A stretch of 64,000 nt of DNA from Vespa crabro (taxonomy: Eukaryota; Arthropoda; Insecta; Hymenoptera; Vespidae): assembly GCF_910589235.1 (NCBI RefSeq), contig NC_060974.1, positions 2,369,003-2,433,002 on the forward strand, given 5' to 3'. The position numbers and the translations under genes were made by a program. The notes under the pieces are model-generated. The model worked only from the letters and a program-made list of their open reading frames with translations, had not been told where the DNA came from and searched no databases. This document shows, one piece after another, positions 25,687 through 40,165 of the stretch (its first letter is position 1; every line of letters starts with the position of its first letter).

Positions 25687-25692
25687 AATAAA
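25687..25692 (+). terminator. poly(A) signal of cyclin A
   Basis: AATAAA 68 bases after the cyclin A stop; an alternative ATTAAA lies at about 26223. Usage is inferred. Confidence 0.5.
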
Positions 25693-25878
25693 GTCCACGT
25701 TCTGAAAAAGTTACAAGGAGGGAATAGGGCAAGACTGATTAACTATTCCACAAATGGAAATATCGATTGCTAGCATTATTTAATATGTTCGATTCGCGTA
25801 CTCTTTCTCTCTTTTTCTTTCTCTCTGTTCTCTCCTCTCTCTTTTCTCTCTCTCTCTTTCTCTTTTTCTCTTTCTCTT

Positions 25879-25947
<69 letters not shown>

Positions 25948-27600
25948 GCCTAAGCGAACATATTAACTTTACATATTCCATATTACGCCACTATGAATAA
26001 TTGTTAACAATTGTGGCCAAACTTTAATGACTGTTTTCCGAGCTTCATCATTATATTAACGAGGAAGCTCCGCATTACGTTATCTAGAAATGGTATTTTT
26101 ATAAGTGTTTTTTTTAGATAATTCTTAACCAAACGCACTTGCTATTCAAAATACGCATGTCCAAAATTTTATTGCCAGTGAACTGTAATAAGAATAAGAA
26201 TTGTAAGAGTAATAACTGTATTTATTAAATGAACATTATATTATTTGATACATATTGTTGCAGTTGCAACATGTCATTTAAATATCTGTAAAATTTATTG
26301 CAACGCTAACAAATTTTCTATACTGTACAGTTATTTATTTACAATGCTATAAGTACTTTAACTCAGAATTTATATAATTTGCATGATTAAATTTTGACAA
26401 AAGGACGACTTCCGCATTTAGCTATGGATTTTTTCGTTCAGGTACTTTGTAGGTCATGTCTGTACAAAGAAAATCTTTTAATTGCATGATGTAATATATT
26501 ACATATTACACACTTCAAATATTAATTAAATTATAACAGGATGATGACAGAATACTTTATGAAAGTATGACATCAAAATGTTTATTGAAATTAATGATAT
26601 TTTGGACCAAAAATATGGTAATTTTACAATGTTATATTATATACAACATGATCTATGTAAACGTGTACTCGACATCTAAAACTGCCCAAGTATTCCCTTC
26701 AATGTGTATGTACAAACGGAAATCTGTGCTGTTATAAATTTGCAAGTAAAAACGTCAAATGATTTTATATTATCATAATAATACATTAAATTTTCTGTAT
26801 GTAAAAATGAATCTCTTTCTACTCTATGCTATTTTAAATATCATTAATATTTGCACAAGTAAGAAACAGAATGATTTATGCAGTAATGTTATTGTACTTA
26901 AAAAAAAAAAAAAAAAAGAAAAAAAAGAAAAAAAAATGACAATGTTTTCACGATATATATACATATGAACATCGAAGTAAAATATTTTTATTATGTAATT
27001 AAAATGCAAAAATCATGCTTATATTTGGTCCAATATGCATAACTGCATATTCACATAACATTACGCAAGATGTCTACGTAGGTTATTTTCTGTATTTTAT
27101 ATATGAGACGCACATTTACTTATGCAACTGTTTGAATTAATTTTAACAGAATATGAGTTATATAATTCATATTCTATATTACTTCATTTGCTATTCATTT
27201 AATCAGTAGAAGATATTTAAAAATTGTATGATATTAACAAAATTCAATAAGAAGTGAAAATTTTATTTTTAAATAATTAATGTAAAGAAACAAGCGAAAA
27301 ATTAGTGTGTAGAATTTTTCTTTTTTTTTTTTTTTATTTTTTTTTCTTTTTTTTTCTTTTTTTTTTCTTGTAAATTATTTGAAATAAGAAATTTTAAAAG
27401 CACTCTGTACTATTTCACATTGACGACGAATATATCTAATAATTTAGAGATCTAATTATTATTTTTGACTCTCTCTTTCTTTCTCTATCTCTTCACCTGT
27501 TTTTTTGTTTCAAATAATAGATATGTATTTATGTGAAATGAACAGTAACGCGATTAAATGGAAGAAATGTCCTTTTAATTAATTAACATGTGTACAATGG

Positions 27601-27663
<63 letters not shown>

Positions 27664-28751
27664 CTTGAATGTAAGACTCAATATAATAAATGACAAATAT
27701 TAAAATAGAATTTATTTGCGAAAGGAGAAATAGTTATTGTTGATTTAAATAGAACATTTCTATAAGAGAGCTAAATAGATTTGGAACACAGTTAGGAAGT
27801 ATATCAGATTCGTTACTTCTAATTTAATCAATTCTCATTCAAATATAAAAGAAACAATACAACGTCACCAATTATCAATTGATATTAGTGACTAGTTATT
27901 GCGTCCATCGACACTATGTAATGCAATTGTTTTTTTTATCAATTTATAAACATCTAAACAAAATAAATCATTTTAATACTTGTCGGAGAATAATTTTAAT
28001 TTTTGGTTTATTTATTTATTTTTTATTTCCCTCTAACTTCACATAAATTTTAATGGTTTTATTTATCTATAATTTTTCAATACAACAATATTTATGCGAT
28101 CATTCAGTACATTATAAAAATGATGATCTATATAAGAGATAATTATTTAGTTATGTCAGTTTGTATATTTTATCATAAAAAAAAAAAAAAGAAAAAAAAT
28201 TGATTTCTCTTTGGAAGAATATATATGATTTTCCATCTTGAATTTTAGATTCAAAATAAATAAACATATTAAAACTTATATGTGTACACAAAGTATAATG
28301 ATTATCTGTCTCTCGATGTTATTTTAATTATTATCACATGTCATAGTTTTTTATATATATATATAATTAGTTTACCATTTAAATGCAATAACAATCAATG
28401 TGATGACATTATCATTTGAAATATTCCATTATTCCTGTTACATTATAATAAAATACAAATTTTATATAGATAGACTTTTAATGATCTATCAAAGCAGACA
28501 CTATCGCACCATACTTTAATCTATAGTTTATTACATATTATGTAAAATAAGTGTATATAAAATACATTGCTAACTATTTTTTCGCCAATCTTTATACAGA
28601 GGTAGTTTTAAGGCAGACGGTTTTCTACATTTATATCATTGTGTGATTCTTGTAATTACTATTATTTATAGCGGTACACAATTTATACTTATCTATTTTA
28701 TCGAAACAAAACAAATTAGAATTTGAGTGAATTACAGTAGATATTGAATAT

Positions 28752-28800
<49 letters not shown>

Positions 28801-28821
28801 CACATACATATACACTGTAAT
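25693..28821. other. 3' UTRs and intergenic DNA between cyclin A and polychaetoid
   Basis: No supported gene. Features are a (CT)n tract at 25800-25950, poly-A/T tracts near 26900 and 27320-27370, and long (TA)n runs at 27603-27660 and 28758-28796. The two genes converge here, so the region probably carries the distal 3' UTR of cyclin A and a long 3' UTR of polychaetoid. Confidence 0.6.
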
Positions 28822-29779
28822 TTACCTAATATTATAATGATGTACCGGTTTCCGATAAAGTTCAAAGGCACTACCTCTTTGCTCCCTGCTTCCAGCTAAA
28901 TCTAAACCATTAGGTTCTCTATTGTGAGTAGAATTACCAGAAGCATAAGTTTGGCTTCCACTTCCATGACTGTTATTATGATTGAAACCATTATGATTAA
29001 TGTTGTTTCGATTATGCGTGGAACTGAGATTTATTTGACCAGCACTATTTGAATGAGAATGAGAAGTCACAGGAGGACTAGAGTGTGGATGAGTATGACT
29101 CAGGCTATGACTATGTATTGGCGGAGTTATGTGGCTGTGATTATGATGCGAATTTACTTGGTTATTTTCATTATGACGAGTGGGAGGTGGAATATTATAA
29201 TAATACTGACTGTTGTTGCGTCTAACGTTGCTATTATTTTCTACCTAAAAGGAAGTAGAAAACTATAAGTTTTTATTATTATTATTATTTTTTTTTTTTT
29301 TTCATTTAATAATATCATAATATTGCAATACTCTCTCTTACTCCATTATGCACGTGTGAAGTGGCAATAGAATAACTTTTTGTGTGCTGATAAGCATTGC
29401 TTCCATTATTTCCATTGTTCCCATTATTACCATTATTTCCACTATTTTCATCTCCTACTAAAGTTGTTTGAGGTGGTCTGTAATTCTTGGGCTTTGGCGG
29501 TGGTATGGGTTTGTATGATCCTCCTGGCTTATTTTGTGGAATTGATATTGGTTTATAGTCTGTGGTCCTGCTATAATATACAAAGCAAAATTTCTAGCTT
29601 ACTCAGGCGCAGAAAAAACAGGAAACTAAGTGATCAAGGATATTTGAATTTAAACTAAAGTATCTCTACTAGATATATATATTCTACAAGCTCTTCTTAA
29701 TGGACGAGGTGTTCTTGCCACCATCCTACAGAAAAAAAATGTTCATATATATGTGTACACACACACACACACACACACA

Positions 29780-29844
<65 letters not shown>

Positions 29845-31123
29845 TGAATTAAAAGAAAACTTTTATACTAGAGAAATTTTCGCATTATTCCATGAAGAAA
29901 TTTTTTGAAAAACGCATTATTCTCTTACCTATATTTGGCATAATCTGTTCTAGTAGCTTGAGGTTCTTGTGTAGCTACAGGTTGAGCTGTAGATCTTGTA
30001 AATCTGTATGGGTCATGGGCTCTGGCTGACATGCCACTACTTTTTAAGTCATCAGGTACATTCGGGCCTAAACGATTGGTCGATGTATTCAGATTAACAC
30101 CAGCATAACTTGAATTTCCATTAGTATTATTATTATATGAATCATATGAAGACATACTATCGTAACTTCCCTATAAATATATATAAAGGTAACATGAATT
30201 TCAAAAGCACATTAATATCAATATCGAAGTAACTTACCGTTTTTGTTTGTGTCCTTTCAAGAGATGACGTAGCATTTACTTTATGAGGCGATGCATTTAT
30301 ATAATTTCCAACGTCCAAAACAGAATCAGTTTTATTAATGAGCCTTTCTTGCGTAGAACGTACCGTTCCCCGTGTTGTTTGATTTGTTGGTTTAATATTT
30401 CGATCGATCCGTGGTGGTAGATCCGGAGGACTATGATGTGGAGATCTAGGTTCGAATGAAGTACCGAGATATTCAGGAGAACCAGATTGATTACTCGTTT
30501 GTCCCGATAAAGAGAAACCATATTTGCTATCTCCAGCACCTCCTTGTGATCTTCTTTTATGTTGTTCAAAAGATTGCTAAAAAAATGTTTATAATTGCAC
30601 AAATCCACATTTTTTACAATATAAGAAATATAAGAAACTTTGCACTTACTTGATAATTTGTAGAATATGGAGGAGGTGCGGTTGTATCGTCTTGGGTAGC
30701 AATACTTGGATCTGAACTACTTTTCAAGCGTATAGGTGGACCCAATGTCCCAGGAAGTGCTGGTGCAGGGCTTAATTCCAGATCACTCTCCGGAGAGGAA
30801 GCGTAGGAGAGGCGAGAAGTCATCGGGAATAGGAAATCATCCGAGAGGGCTTCTTCCGGCTACGATCATAGGACACAAAGGACAAAACATTACATGAACA
30901 TTACATAAACATTACATGACGCATTCAGTGTATTTATACTAGCAAAATTTAATAGAATTATGGCAGGTATATAAACATAAAATGTATTTAGTCAATGAGT
31001 ATATATATTTTGTTTTTTAGATAGTGCATTGTTAGTATTATATGATAACATATATTATAAATATTTTATAAACTTGTAAAATAAATTTTTTTGTAATATA
31101 ATTTAATATTTAATATAAAAGAA

Positions 31124-31169
<46 letters not shown>

Positions 31170-32095
31170 TTCTAAAAAAAAATTTTGTTTGAATTAAAAT
31201 TACTTATAAATTATATATAATATTTTTTTGTTTGGATTTATAAAGTAATATTTATATATTACTTTCTATGTTCATAGTCAGAAAAAAAATACAAACATAT
31301 CTACAAATATACAGGCTATTAATATATATATATTAATCTGTAATATAATAATGAAGATAGAGATTATGCAATGATTATGATCTATAAACATATACATAGA
31401 TCAAATTTTATATTAATATATATTAGTTAATGAGAAAAATTTGGGCATTTCATGTTACATTAATAGTTTTTTGTTAAATTCATATTATATGGTTATTTTG
31501 TGATTGTGAGTAATGTATCATTAATTCAATATTCTCAATTTTTATAAGTACATGCTTGTTAAAGTTTAATTCTGATGTTATATAGTGTTCATGGCACATG
31601 AAGACACTGTATCCAATAATTTATATAAACGATTATAAACAAAGGCTTTAACATATTTCAACAAAGACTTAACGAAGAAATTTGTGTTAAAAGTTATTTA
31701 TGTTATCTGAAGGGTATGTTTGGGCTTTATATGTAGCCGAAAAATTGCTCACGGATGACGTCTGAAGCATTGGGTAAGGACATAAGTGATGCATGATTTT
31801 CCATAAAAGAGGAATAACAATAAGGTGATAGAAAGGTATTATTCTTATTTTGATCATAGTATACTTTATCTTCAGGATGTGACATGAGAGGAGATTGCGG
31901 AGAATATGAATGATAAGGTGGAAGGTATAGATCTGACACCATATATCGGCTACATATTGGCTACAATCAATAGACTTATTATTTAAACACAGATCTTCTT
32001 GATCAAGTATATCTTCAATATAATAAATTTTTGAATCAATTTCATAAATATGCCCATTTCATAAAATTTGTCAATGTCAATTTTAATTTTTTAAT

Positions 32096-32138
<43 letters not shown>

Positions 32139-35100
32139 TTATTTATTTATTTATTTATCCTTTATTATTAGTTTGATTTTAATAGTTGATTATATTATAA
32201 AAATGATGTTAATATATTTAAACATCATTTTTTTCTTATGATATATCTGACAATAACAAATATGAACATTTTGTTACAGAACAAAGATATAAATAATAAT
32301 TAATATCAATTATTTGATGAAGAAAAAAAAAATTGCAAACATTAAATATTACCTTTGTTTGGCTCATCCATAAAGATCCCTGCTGCTGACGATCTATCAG
32401 TTCTCTGAGTTTTCGATACCAAGCTTCAGGAGTTGTAAGTGTGATAACAGCACTAAATATGTGTCCCCAAATTTTATCCAATTTCTGACATTGTTCTAAA
32501 AGTTTTTTGCTACTTTTGTGCGCTGATCTGTGGATATTAAAAGAGGAACGACATAATTAATACAAATATATATACATATATATATACATATATATACTTA
32601 GTTACTTAACAAACTTACTTGGGAATACCTGCTCTCATTTCTTTAATAACTTGTTTTGTTTCAGCTTTTAAAAATATCACAATAGGATAAAACTGAGCAT
32701 AATTTAATCGATCTACAGCATTCGGAGTAATATCTAGAAGAGCATGTTTTCCTCTATCCATTACTTCTCTGATGGCACTCAAACGGATTATACCCGATGA
32801 TTTAGTATTTTTATTACCGCTCTCTTCCATTTGACTTTCCATTTCTAAAAATGTAAGCATCTCTTAGGTCATTATGATGTACGACATGTATTATGAAAAT
32901 TTCACGACTCACTTCGATTTACTCACGTGGGGAAGTAAATTTGTCGGGAAAATCCTTAAGTAATTTTTCCCTACCAAGATCAGCGACAGGGCCAAAAAGT
33001 ACGACTGGTCTAACAAAACCAGGATGTCGTAGAATGACTCGTTCGTAAGCTGGAAATTTACTGACACTGTCGGAGAATACCACATCGTCCCAATGATCCT
33101 AAATAATTTAGAAAAAAAAAAAAAAAAAAAGAAAATGTTAGATAATATAAGATATTAGAGAAAAAAAAAGAAAAAAAAGATAATAATTGTAAGTTAATAG
33201 GTATCCTCACCCTTCCCAGAGATTTTGAACGTCTATGACTACTTCTTCTTCTCCTAAAGAAACTACCTCTGCTCTCGCTAGCGCTTAATTCCTTCTTCGT
33301 GGCATTGAATTGTGCAGTAGCAAGTTCCTCGGCGCGCGCTTTGTTTGGAATAATACCTTTCTGTACTTCTTGATTATTTCTTCCAATTCGGAATACCTGC
33401 CAAGAACCTACGACTCCATTATGAAGAGTGTCTACCACGTGAAAGACGTCACCACTGCGAAAACTCATTTCTCCCTTTTCAGGTTGTTCATAATGAAAAT
33501 GTGTCCTGATAAAATATTAATATTTTTTCGTTATATACTATGTTCTCTCTCTCTTTTTCCCTTCTCTCCTTTCCCCCCATCTTTTTCTCATTTAACCCTA
33601 GTTATGCCTGTGAGATGTAGAAAACTAAATCAATTTTGAAATCAATTAAAAAAATTTTTGTGCATTGTATGTTTTATGAGAATTTTTTTTTCTATAGGAC
33701 AGAATTGAAAAAACCAACTGATTTTATTATTTCCAAGGCTTCGAATAAAGAATATATAGTATTTATTTTTAGAATGAAAATTATTCATTCTTTATAAATG
33801 AGAACTATTCAAAGTGCCTAGGGTGCGCGCGCATCCTGCGCATCTTCTTGTAGCGCGTATGCCAATTGAAATTATTTTCAAGTGTGCAGAACTAGGGTTA
33901 AACATGTTTAAATTATTAAATAAATGACAGGACGTACTTAATGTGAAACGAATCACCTCTACCGGATGCAACTATTTGATCGTATTCCTGACGTCGATGC
34001 TGTACGATCAGATCGATTTGTTCTTGAAGACTAAGAAGAAACAATACCGCTTCCTCTCTGGTTACACCTTTCATGTCCATGTCATTTACCTATTTATAAT
34101 CATTGCAACAAAATATCAATGTGAAATATATTAAATTCCTTTAAAATTCCATCGACGTTCCTTTTGCACTTACCTTTAAAATTTTGTCACCCGGTTGAAG
34201 ACCTTGAAGAGAGGCCGGACTTCCAGCTTGAACCGCCGTTACAAAAACGCCAGTTTCATTTCCTCCGCACAATCGTACCCCTACTGAACCTTCCTTTTGG
34301 AAGGTAATGAATCGTGGATCCGGCCTAATTTCAAATAACATTTTCATTTCAGTTTATTTTATCATTTGTTTAATTCAATATTAACAAATATTAACACGAT
34401 CTCTATATACGTAATAAAAAAACCTACATTGGCTGTTTCGTTCGTTGTGTAATAGAGTCCTCATCGTACATCTGCCTCCGGGAACTGTAATAATCTATAA
34501 AAATAAAAAAAAATAAAAAAAAAAAAGATATTTATACGATCGATAATTTTACATAGTTAGCATTTTTAAACGTTTAATTGTATACCTTCAGGTCTTGGAG
34601 GTGGTGGTCTAGGTGGATCTACTGTTGGTGTAGCTGGTAAATCCAATTGGCTCAAAGAAACGTCCATTAAAGGACCTCTTGAACGTCCCCTTGGAACCAG
34701 ATTACTTTTATCTTCCAATGGTTGTCTTGTTGGTGGTGGAACGTACAAATTTTGACTGCTGTAACTCGCACCGGACAAATACTCGCCGCTATCAGTTTTA
34801 ACTTGTTGTTGGACATGACAACACGAAGAATCTCTGGTAATAACGATGGACAAACGATCCTTACATTGATCCATTAACTTTCTTGCTTCCTTTAGACTCA
34901 TATTATCAGCGGCAATACCGCTTATTCGCGTTAATATATCGCCAGGTTTAACTCCAATATTTTCTCGCGTAACCTCTTTTACGTACAATCGACAACCCAA
35001 TACAATTCCAAAATCTACAAAGTTTAAAAGGGACAAAGTTTAAAAACGTTTCTTTTCAAACAAATCCTTTTTTACTTCGACAATTATAAAAGGTACACAA

Positions 35101-35652
35101 TTTAACAAGCTCGTTATATCCTCTCTCTCTCTCTCTTTCTCTTTCTCTTTCTCTTACCATCTTTTTTATTATTACGCGTGAGCGTAAGTCGATGAGTTTG
35201 CGGAGCAGAATTGCCTTGGCAAGTTGATGAGTTCGACGAAGCTCTCCGTTTAACGACCAATAAAACGGTCGATCCAGAGTCCCGAAGAACTCGGACAGCT
35301 GCTCCATAATCGGCACCTTCTAACGATACTCCGTTTGCGGAAATGATGCGATCGTTTACCCTAAAAACACACAATCGATTTGTACTTATCATTCGTAACG
35401 TCAACCATCTTGTTCTTACTACTTATGGAAACTCGATTCGCCATAAAACGAGATAACATACTGTCGTAACAATTTCTAATGTAAAACGTCTCGTGCCGTA
35501 CTCTACTTTCTATTTTACGTTTACGATCGTTATAATCTAATTAGAACTAGAGAGCTATACATAGATATATACATATAATCGATGAAACATTAATGCCCAT
35601 ATCGTTACATTTTGCAACGATAATAAGTGAAAATTATTTGGTGGGTTATTAG

Positions 35653-35683
<31 letters not shown>

Positions 35684-36178
35684 AAAAAATGGCGTCCAAT
35701 TGAATGCTTCATAGAACGATTAAGAGAAAGAAGACATTATAAACCGAGACCCTTGAGAAACGCTTTCTTTTTCTTTTTCTTTTCTTTGCTTTTCTTTCTT
35801 TTTTTTCTTTTTTCTTTTTTGCGTTCAAGATGAAAGATCATGGCGGAGAGTCGATGCTCTCCGGCTATAGACTGTATCTTTCTTTTGAGTTTTTCTCTTT
35901 CTCCCTCCTCCCCCCTTCTCTCTCTCTCTTTAAAAAACATTACTCACTGCAACTTTCCTTCCGCAGGTCCGGCCTTCAAAACGTCGGAGATTGCAATAGC
36001 TGGGTCACCATTGGTAAAATGTGGATTATCACGACCACCAGATACCGCGATACCAAAACCATATCCTGGTACTCTGGTAACGGTGACCTGATGTATCTCC
36101 CATCCTCTATCTCCGCTCTAATGAAGGAAAAAAAAAAAAAAAAAAAAAAAAAAGATCAAAGAAAATTTGTCGTATTTG

Positions 36179-36247
<69 letters not shown>

Positions 36248-37727
36248 GGTATTAAAAATTTCCACCTTATCTTGTAAATAACCATTAATACGATAAAAAC
36301 ATGAGGGTTTTATGATGGTGGTTGATAAAAGTGACTAAAAATACTAAACGTTGCAAAATATTAAAATCTCCGCGTCACAGACCGTTAAGCAGGAATAACG
36401 CGTTAAATTCGTGGGAATTATATCTTTTAGAATATCGCAAAAAAAAAAAAAAACTATACACTACGGTGGTGTGATTTACGAAGCGTTGAAAGGAGAGAGT
36501 CGTCATATATAATAAGATACTTTCTTCGAAGAAAAATTCAAAGCGTATCGTCTGTCAGACACAAGATGGGTCTTATATACTCTAAGAGTATATATATACA
36601 TACATACATATATATATATATAATACTTTTCCTAGAATCCTATAGAACGTTGACAAGTATTCAGAACAGATCGTTGTCCTAGTTGGATATTTTTTTCTTT
36701 TTTCCTTTTTCTTTTTCTTTTTCCTCTTTTTTCCCTTCCAATCGCGGTACACATCGGTATGCTAATGGTTAAGAAAATTCCTTAAAAAGTTTCACGCATT
36801 GAAATAGCGGAGGTAGTACCATAGGCGTATATAGGTATAAGTACATAGGATAAGTCTCTTTCTAAATTGCAAACACGAAGGTTTTCTCCTACGCGAGTAT
36901 TTACGATATGCGAGGAATGCGCAATGATTTACGTTAGCCCGCGAAAGAAACGATTATTTATTGATCAATATTGCCAATCGAACGGGATATCGTATTTCAA
37001 TTTTTTTTTTTACATTTTTGTTAAATCAGAAGAAAAAAAAGAAAAAGAAAAAACAAGAAAACAAATAAATAGCATTATATCTTCGATATATTTCATTCTA
37101 AAACGATTCCTACATTAATAATTCGACATTAAAACCGTCGTTAGGATTTTATTATCGATATCATGCAACTTTATCATTATTACAAAAATAAAACGCTGTA
37201 GTAATTCGATTTATAATGCAAGTAATTAATTCTTGTTTAAAATTATCCATATAAAAAACAAATGTATTTGGAAAGACTAACGAAGGGACTCTCTTAACTT
37301 TTCTTTGTTTCTTCCCTACTCTAACCCCACTTTAAACTCGTAAACAATAGAGATCGGTCTCACGACGATCTTCTTTATTTTCTCCCCAACGTCCCTTTTA
37401 AATTAGTTAAAAATCTTTCTTATCCAATATTAAGATCATATTCTACAATTGTAATGTATTACATTATACGAAAAGAAAGAGGATGCATCTATCTATCTAT
37501 CTCTATCTGTCTGTCTATCTATTTTGTTGAATGAAAAATATAAAATATTATAATCGATCTATCTCGATTAATCGACTGACTACCTGACTGTCCAATCCTG
37601 ACGAAGATGTATGAAGGGCCGCCGGATGACTCGAGGAGGAAGAATTCAATGGTGATCCTGAATTTCCAACGTGACAATTCCCATTGGTACCACTTCCAAT
37701 ACCAACACCACTTTCGTTTCTATCCAT
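28822..37727 (-). CDS. pyd: polychaetoid, ZO-1/TJP family MAGUK scaffold
   Basis: Scaffold of adherens and septate junctions linking adhesion receptors to actin. Sixteen exons join in frame to 1208 residues: 37727-37584, 36117-35948, 35360-35158, 35014-34586, 34494-34428, 34324-34174, 34089-33938, 33505-33211, 33098-32927, 32844-32619, 32527-32353, 30859-30650, 30576-30238, 30170-29929, 29570-29342 and 29244-28822. Domains: PDZ1 (about 54-150; VPGYGFGIAVSGGRDNPHF), PDZ2 (about 173-245), PDZ3 (about 339-430; VGVRLCGGNETGVFVTAVQA), SH3 (about 445-515; GSWQVFRIG, GIIPNKARAEELA) and an inactive guanylate kinase domain (about 538-725; LLDITPNAVDRLNYAQFYPI). The tail is Pro-rich, then Asn/His/Ser-rich. 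The last exon ends in a stop overlapping a possible donor (ATTAG|GTAAAT), so a further exon, such as one for a ZU5 domain, cannot be excluded; none was found. The start ATG of exon 37727 begins a Ser/Gly-rich N-terminus. Confidence 0.95.
31727..31960 (-). CDS. pyd: candidate alternative last coding exon of polychaetoid
   Basis: On the minus strand an acceptor (TTGATTGTAG) is followed by an open frame in phase 0, the phase left by the guanylate kinase exon ending at 32353. It encodes 77 residues, rich in Tyr, Ser and Pro (YLPPYHSYSPQSPLMSHP), and then a stop. Used after the 32353 exon it would end the protein at about 805 residues, without the C-terminal half. The exon ending at 32353 also joins the 30859 exon in phase 0, so the two are mutually exclusive. 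Support is splice phase and codon content only. Confidence 0.5.
   Translation of the reverse strand, partial: PICSRYMVSDLYLPPYHSYSPQSPLMSHPEDKVYYDQNKNNTFLSPYCYSSFMENHASLMSLPNASDVIREQFFGYI
36181..36246. repeat. (ATT)n microsatellite in a polychaetoid intron
   Basis: About 22 uninterrupted ATT units, preceded by a long A-run at about 36127-36152. Confidence 0.95.
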
Positions 37728-37796
37728 CTTCGTTTATATATGTACGACGTGTAATTCGTAGAACTTGGATCGATACAACACAACGCACGAACAACA

Positions 37797-37868
37797 ACGA
37801 CGACAATGATGATGAAGACGACGACGACGACGATGACGACGACGACGACGACGACAACGACGATGACA
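37797..37868. repeat. (GAC)n/(GAT)n microsatellite
   Basis: An imperfect array of GAC, GAT and AAC triplets just upstream of the polychaetoid exon at 37727, probably within or next to its 5' UTR. Confidence 0.9.
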
Positions 37869-39418
37869 ATAATGATGATGTCAAAACGTTCTTACGAATG
37901 ATCCAAGAAACATGATTAACCTCAAATACCCACAATCTAATTAATTCTTCCCCCACATGAACGCACACACAATATATCTCACCCACACGATCTTGTCATT
38001 ATAACGAAATATATCCCATTTACTATTTTCTATCTTTCTTAATTTTCTTTTTAACAGAATTTTTTCTCGTTAAAAAGAAAAACAAAAAGGAACAAAAAAA
38101 AAAAAGAAAAGAAAAAAGAGATCACCAGCAATCGGACGAGATGGCACTTGTTGGAAAAAATTCCAAATTCCCGCGCATTTTCACGGTGCGCGTTTTGTCG
38201 AAATCGATTTTGTTTATTATTCGATAAGATCGATCTTTCTTTTTCTTTTTTTTCCCCCTTTAAAAAAAAAAAAAAAAAGAAAAGAAAGAAGATATTCACG
38301 CGAGAAAAATATTTTCGTCGTACTGATCTTTTCTTGAACTTTCACGAGAAAAATATCGTACTCTTGAACGTGTAAACGCACGAAGAGATGAAATACTTTT
38401 CAAGGACACTACTATTGCGATTCAAGTTTATTCCTTATTCCCTCTCGAGGCTGCTAATTGATCCTGTTTTTTCTCGATTCGCGAACCGAGCACACACACA
38501 ACACATAATACACGCGCGCATTAACACACAACCTCATGAATATTTCTTCTCCTTCTTTTGTTTTTATCTCTCGAATAAAATATATATATATATATATATA
38601 ATTTATATAATATATATATATATGTAGGAATGAAGAAACTCCGTGTCCAGAGAACACTCTCGTTTGCCTTGATACTAATCACATTCGTTCTATAGTTTTC
38701 TTAACTTTTAATAATATATTCTCGTTCATCCATTTTCTTCTTTTTCTTTTTTGTTTTTCTCTTTTCTTTTCTTTTCTCTTCTTCCAAATTAATTCCGTGA
38801 ATGTACGTGAGTAGCGTGCGTATATCTTCGATCTTCCGTCTTTTCCGTCGTTTTTTTTGTCGGTCCTCTTCTTAAATGATTCTTTCTTTCTTTTTCTGTT
38901 TTCCTTTTTTTCTTTTTTTTTTTTACCACGATATTTAAGAAATTTCAATGGAAAAGAAAGAAAGAAGAAAAAAAATTAAAGCTACGTACAAGGAAAAATT
39001 CTTCGGGTCTTCAAATTCTCTCAATCTTTTTCAAAAAGTTCGATCATCATACATAGTAGAATAAATCATTCCGGTTCATTGATCCTCGTTGTCATCCACC
39101 AGCATCATCATCATCATCACTAACACCACCACTACCATCACCATCACCCCTCCCTCCCTCCCTCTGCTGCACTTTCTTCCAAATCGTTTTCTTTATCTTT
39201 CTTTCTTTTTTTCTCACACAGATAATATAAACAGACGCACATACACACGCGTACACGCTCTGTCTCTCTCTCTCTCTCTCTTTTTCTATCACTTAGTTTT
39301 TTATTTATTTTAATTCCTTTTGTTTCTCTTTTCTTTCTCCCCTTTTTTTTCTTCTTCAAAAGATTTTCTATCTATTAGTTTCTCTAACACTAACTCGTTT
39401 CACTCTCGACATCATAAC

Positions 39419-39453
<35 letters not shown>

Positions 39454-39959
39454 AAAAGAGTGATAGAGAAAGATCGAGCTTCTAATCGAAAATCTCTTTC
39501 TTTGCGATCGAATAAAAAAAAAAAAAAATAATAATAATAACAAAAAAAAGAGATACAGACTTGTTCTAAGATGGTCTTCTTCGAAAGTTCGATGTGTTTA
39601 TGTCGGTCTTGCCGAAGGAAACGTTCGAGAGATCTGTATCTCCTCTTCCACGCTTCATCTCCAAAGGAAGAGATATAGTACGAAGGAGTCAACGATACGA
39701 GAGAGAGAGAGGAAGGAGAAGGAGGAAGGGAGAGAGGGAGAGAGATAGATAGAGACGAAGAAACAGAGAGGGAGTGTGTATGTAAGAGAGAAAGAGAGTG
39801 AGAGAGAGAGAGAGATCGTGTGGCCACTGTCACGAAAAATCACGAATGCGTTTCTTGCTTTCTCTCTCTCTTTTTTTCTTTTTCCAAACTCCTCGTTTTT
39901 CTTTAATTTTTAATCGGAGATCACTTTGAAATAAAACACTTTTTCTTTTCGAGCGAATA

Positions 39960-40165
39960 ACTTGTGAAAAGAAGTAATAATAGTAGTAGTAGAGTAATAG
40001 TAATAGTAATAGTAGTAGTAGTAGTAGTAATAGTGTAGTAGAAGAAGAAGAAGAAGACGATGAAGAAGAATAAGAGGTGAAGGTGGAGGTGGTGGTAATG
40101 TTGGTGGTGGTGGTGGTGGTGGCGGAGGAAGAGAAGAAGAAGAAGAAGAAGAAGAAGGAAGGTAA
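39960..40165. repeat. compound triplet-repeat tract (TAG)n-(GAA)n-(GGT)n-(GAA)n
   Basis: Adjacent arrays of TAG/TAA, GAA, GGT and again GAA triplets, almost entirely purines plus T on the plus strand. The second GAA block is a near-perfect purine mirror tract. Confidence 0.9.

Noticed and set aside
29675..29733. Possible microexon of polychaetoid reading MVARTPRPLRRAC on the minus strand
   Set aside because: A good acceptor is present, but neither candidate donor keeps the frame to the next exon at 29570, while the direct join 29929-to-29570 is in frame and matches the family.
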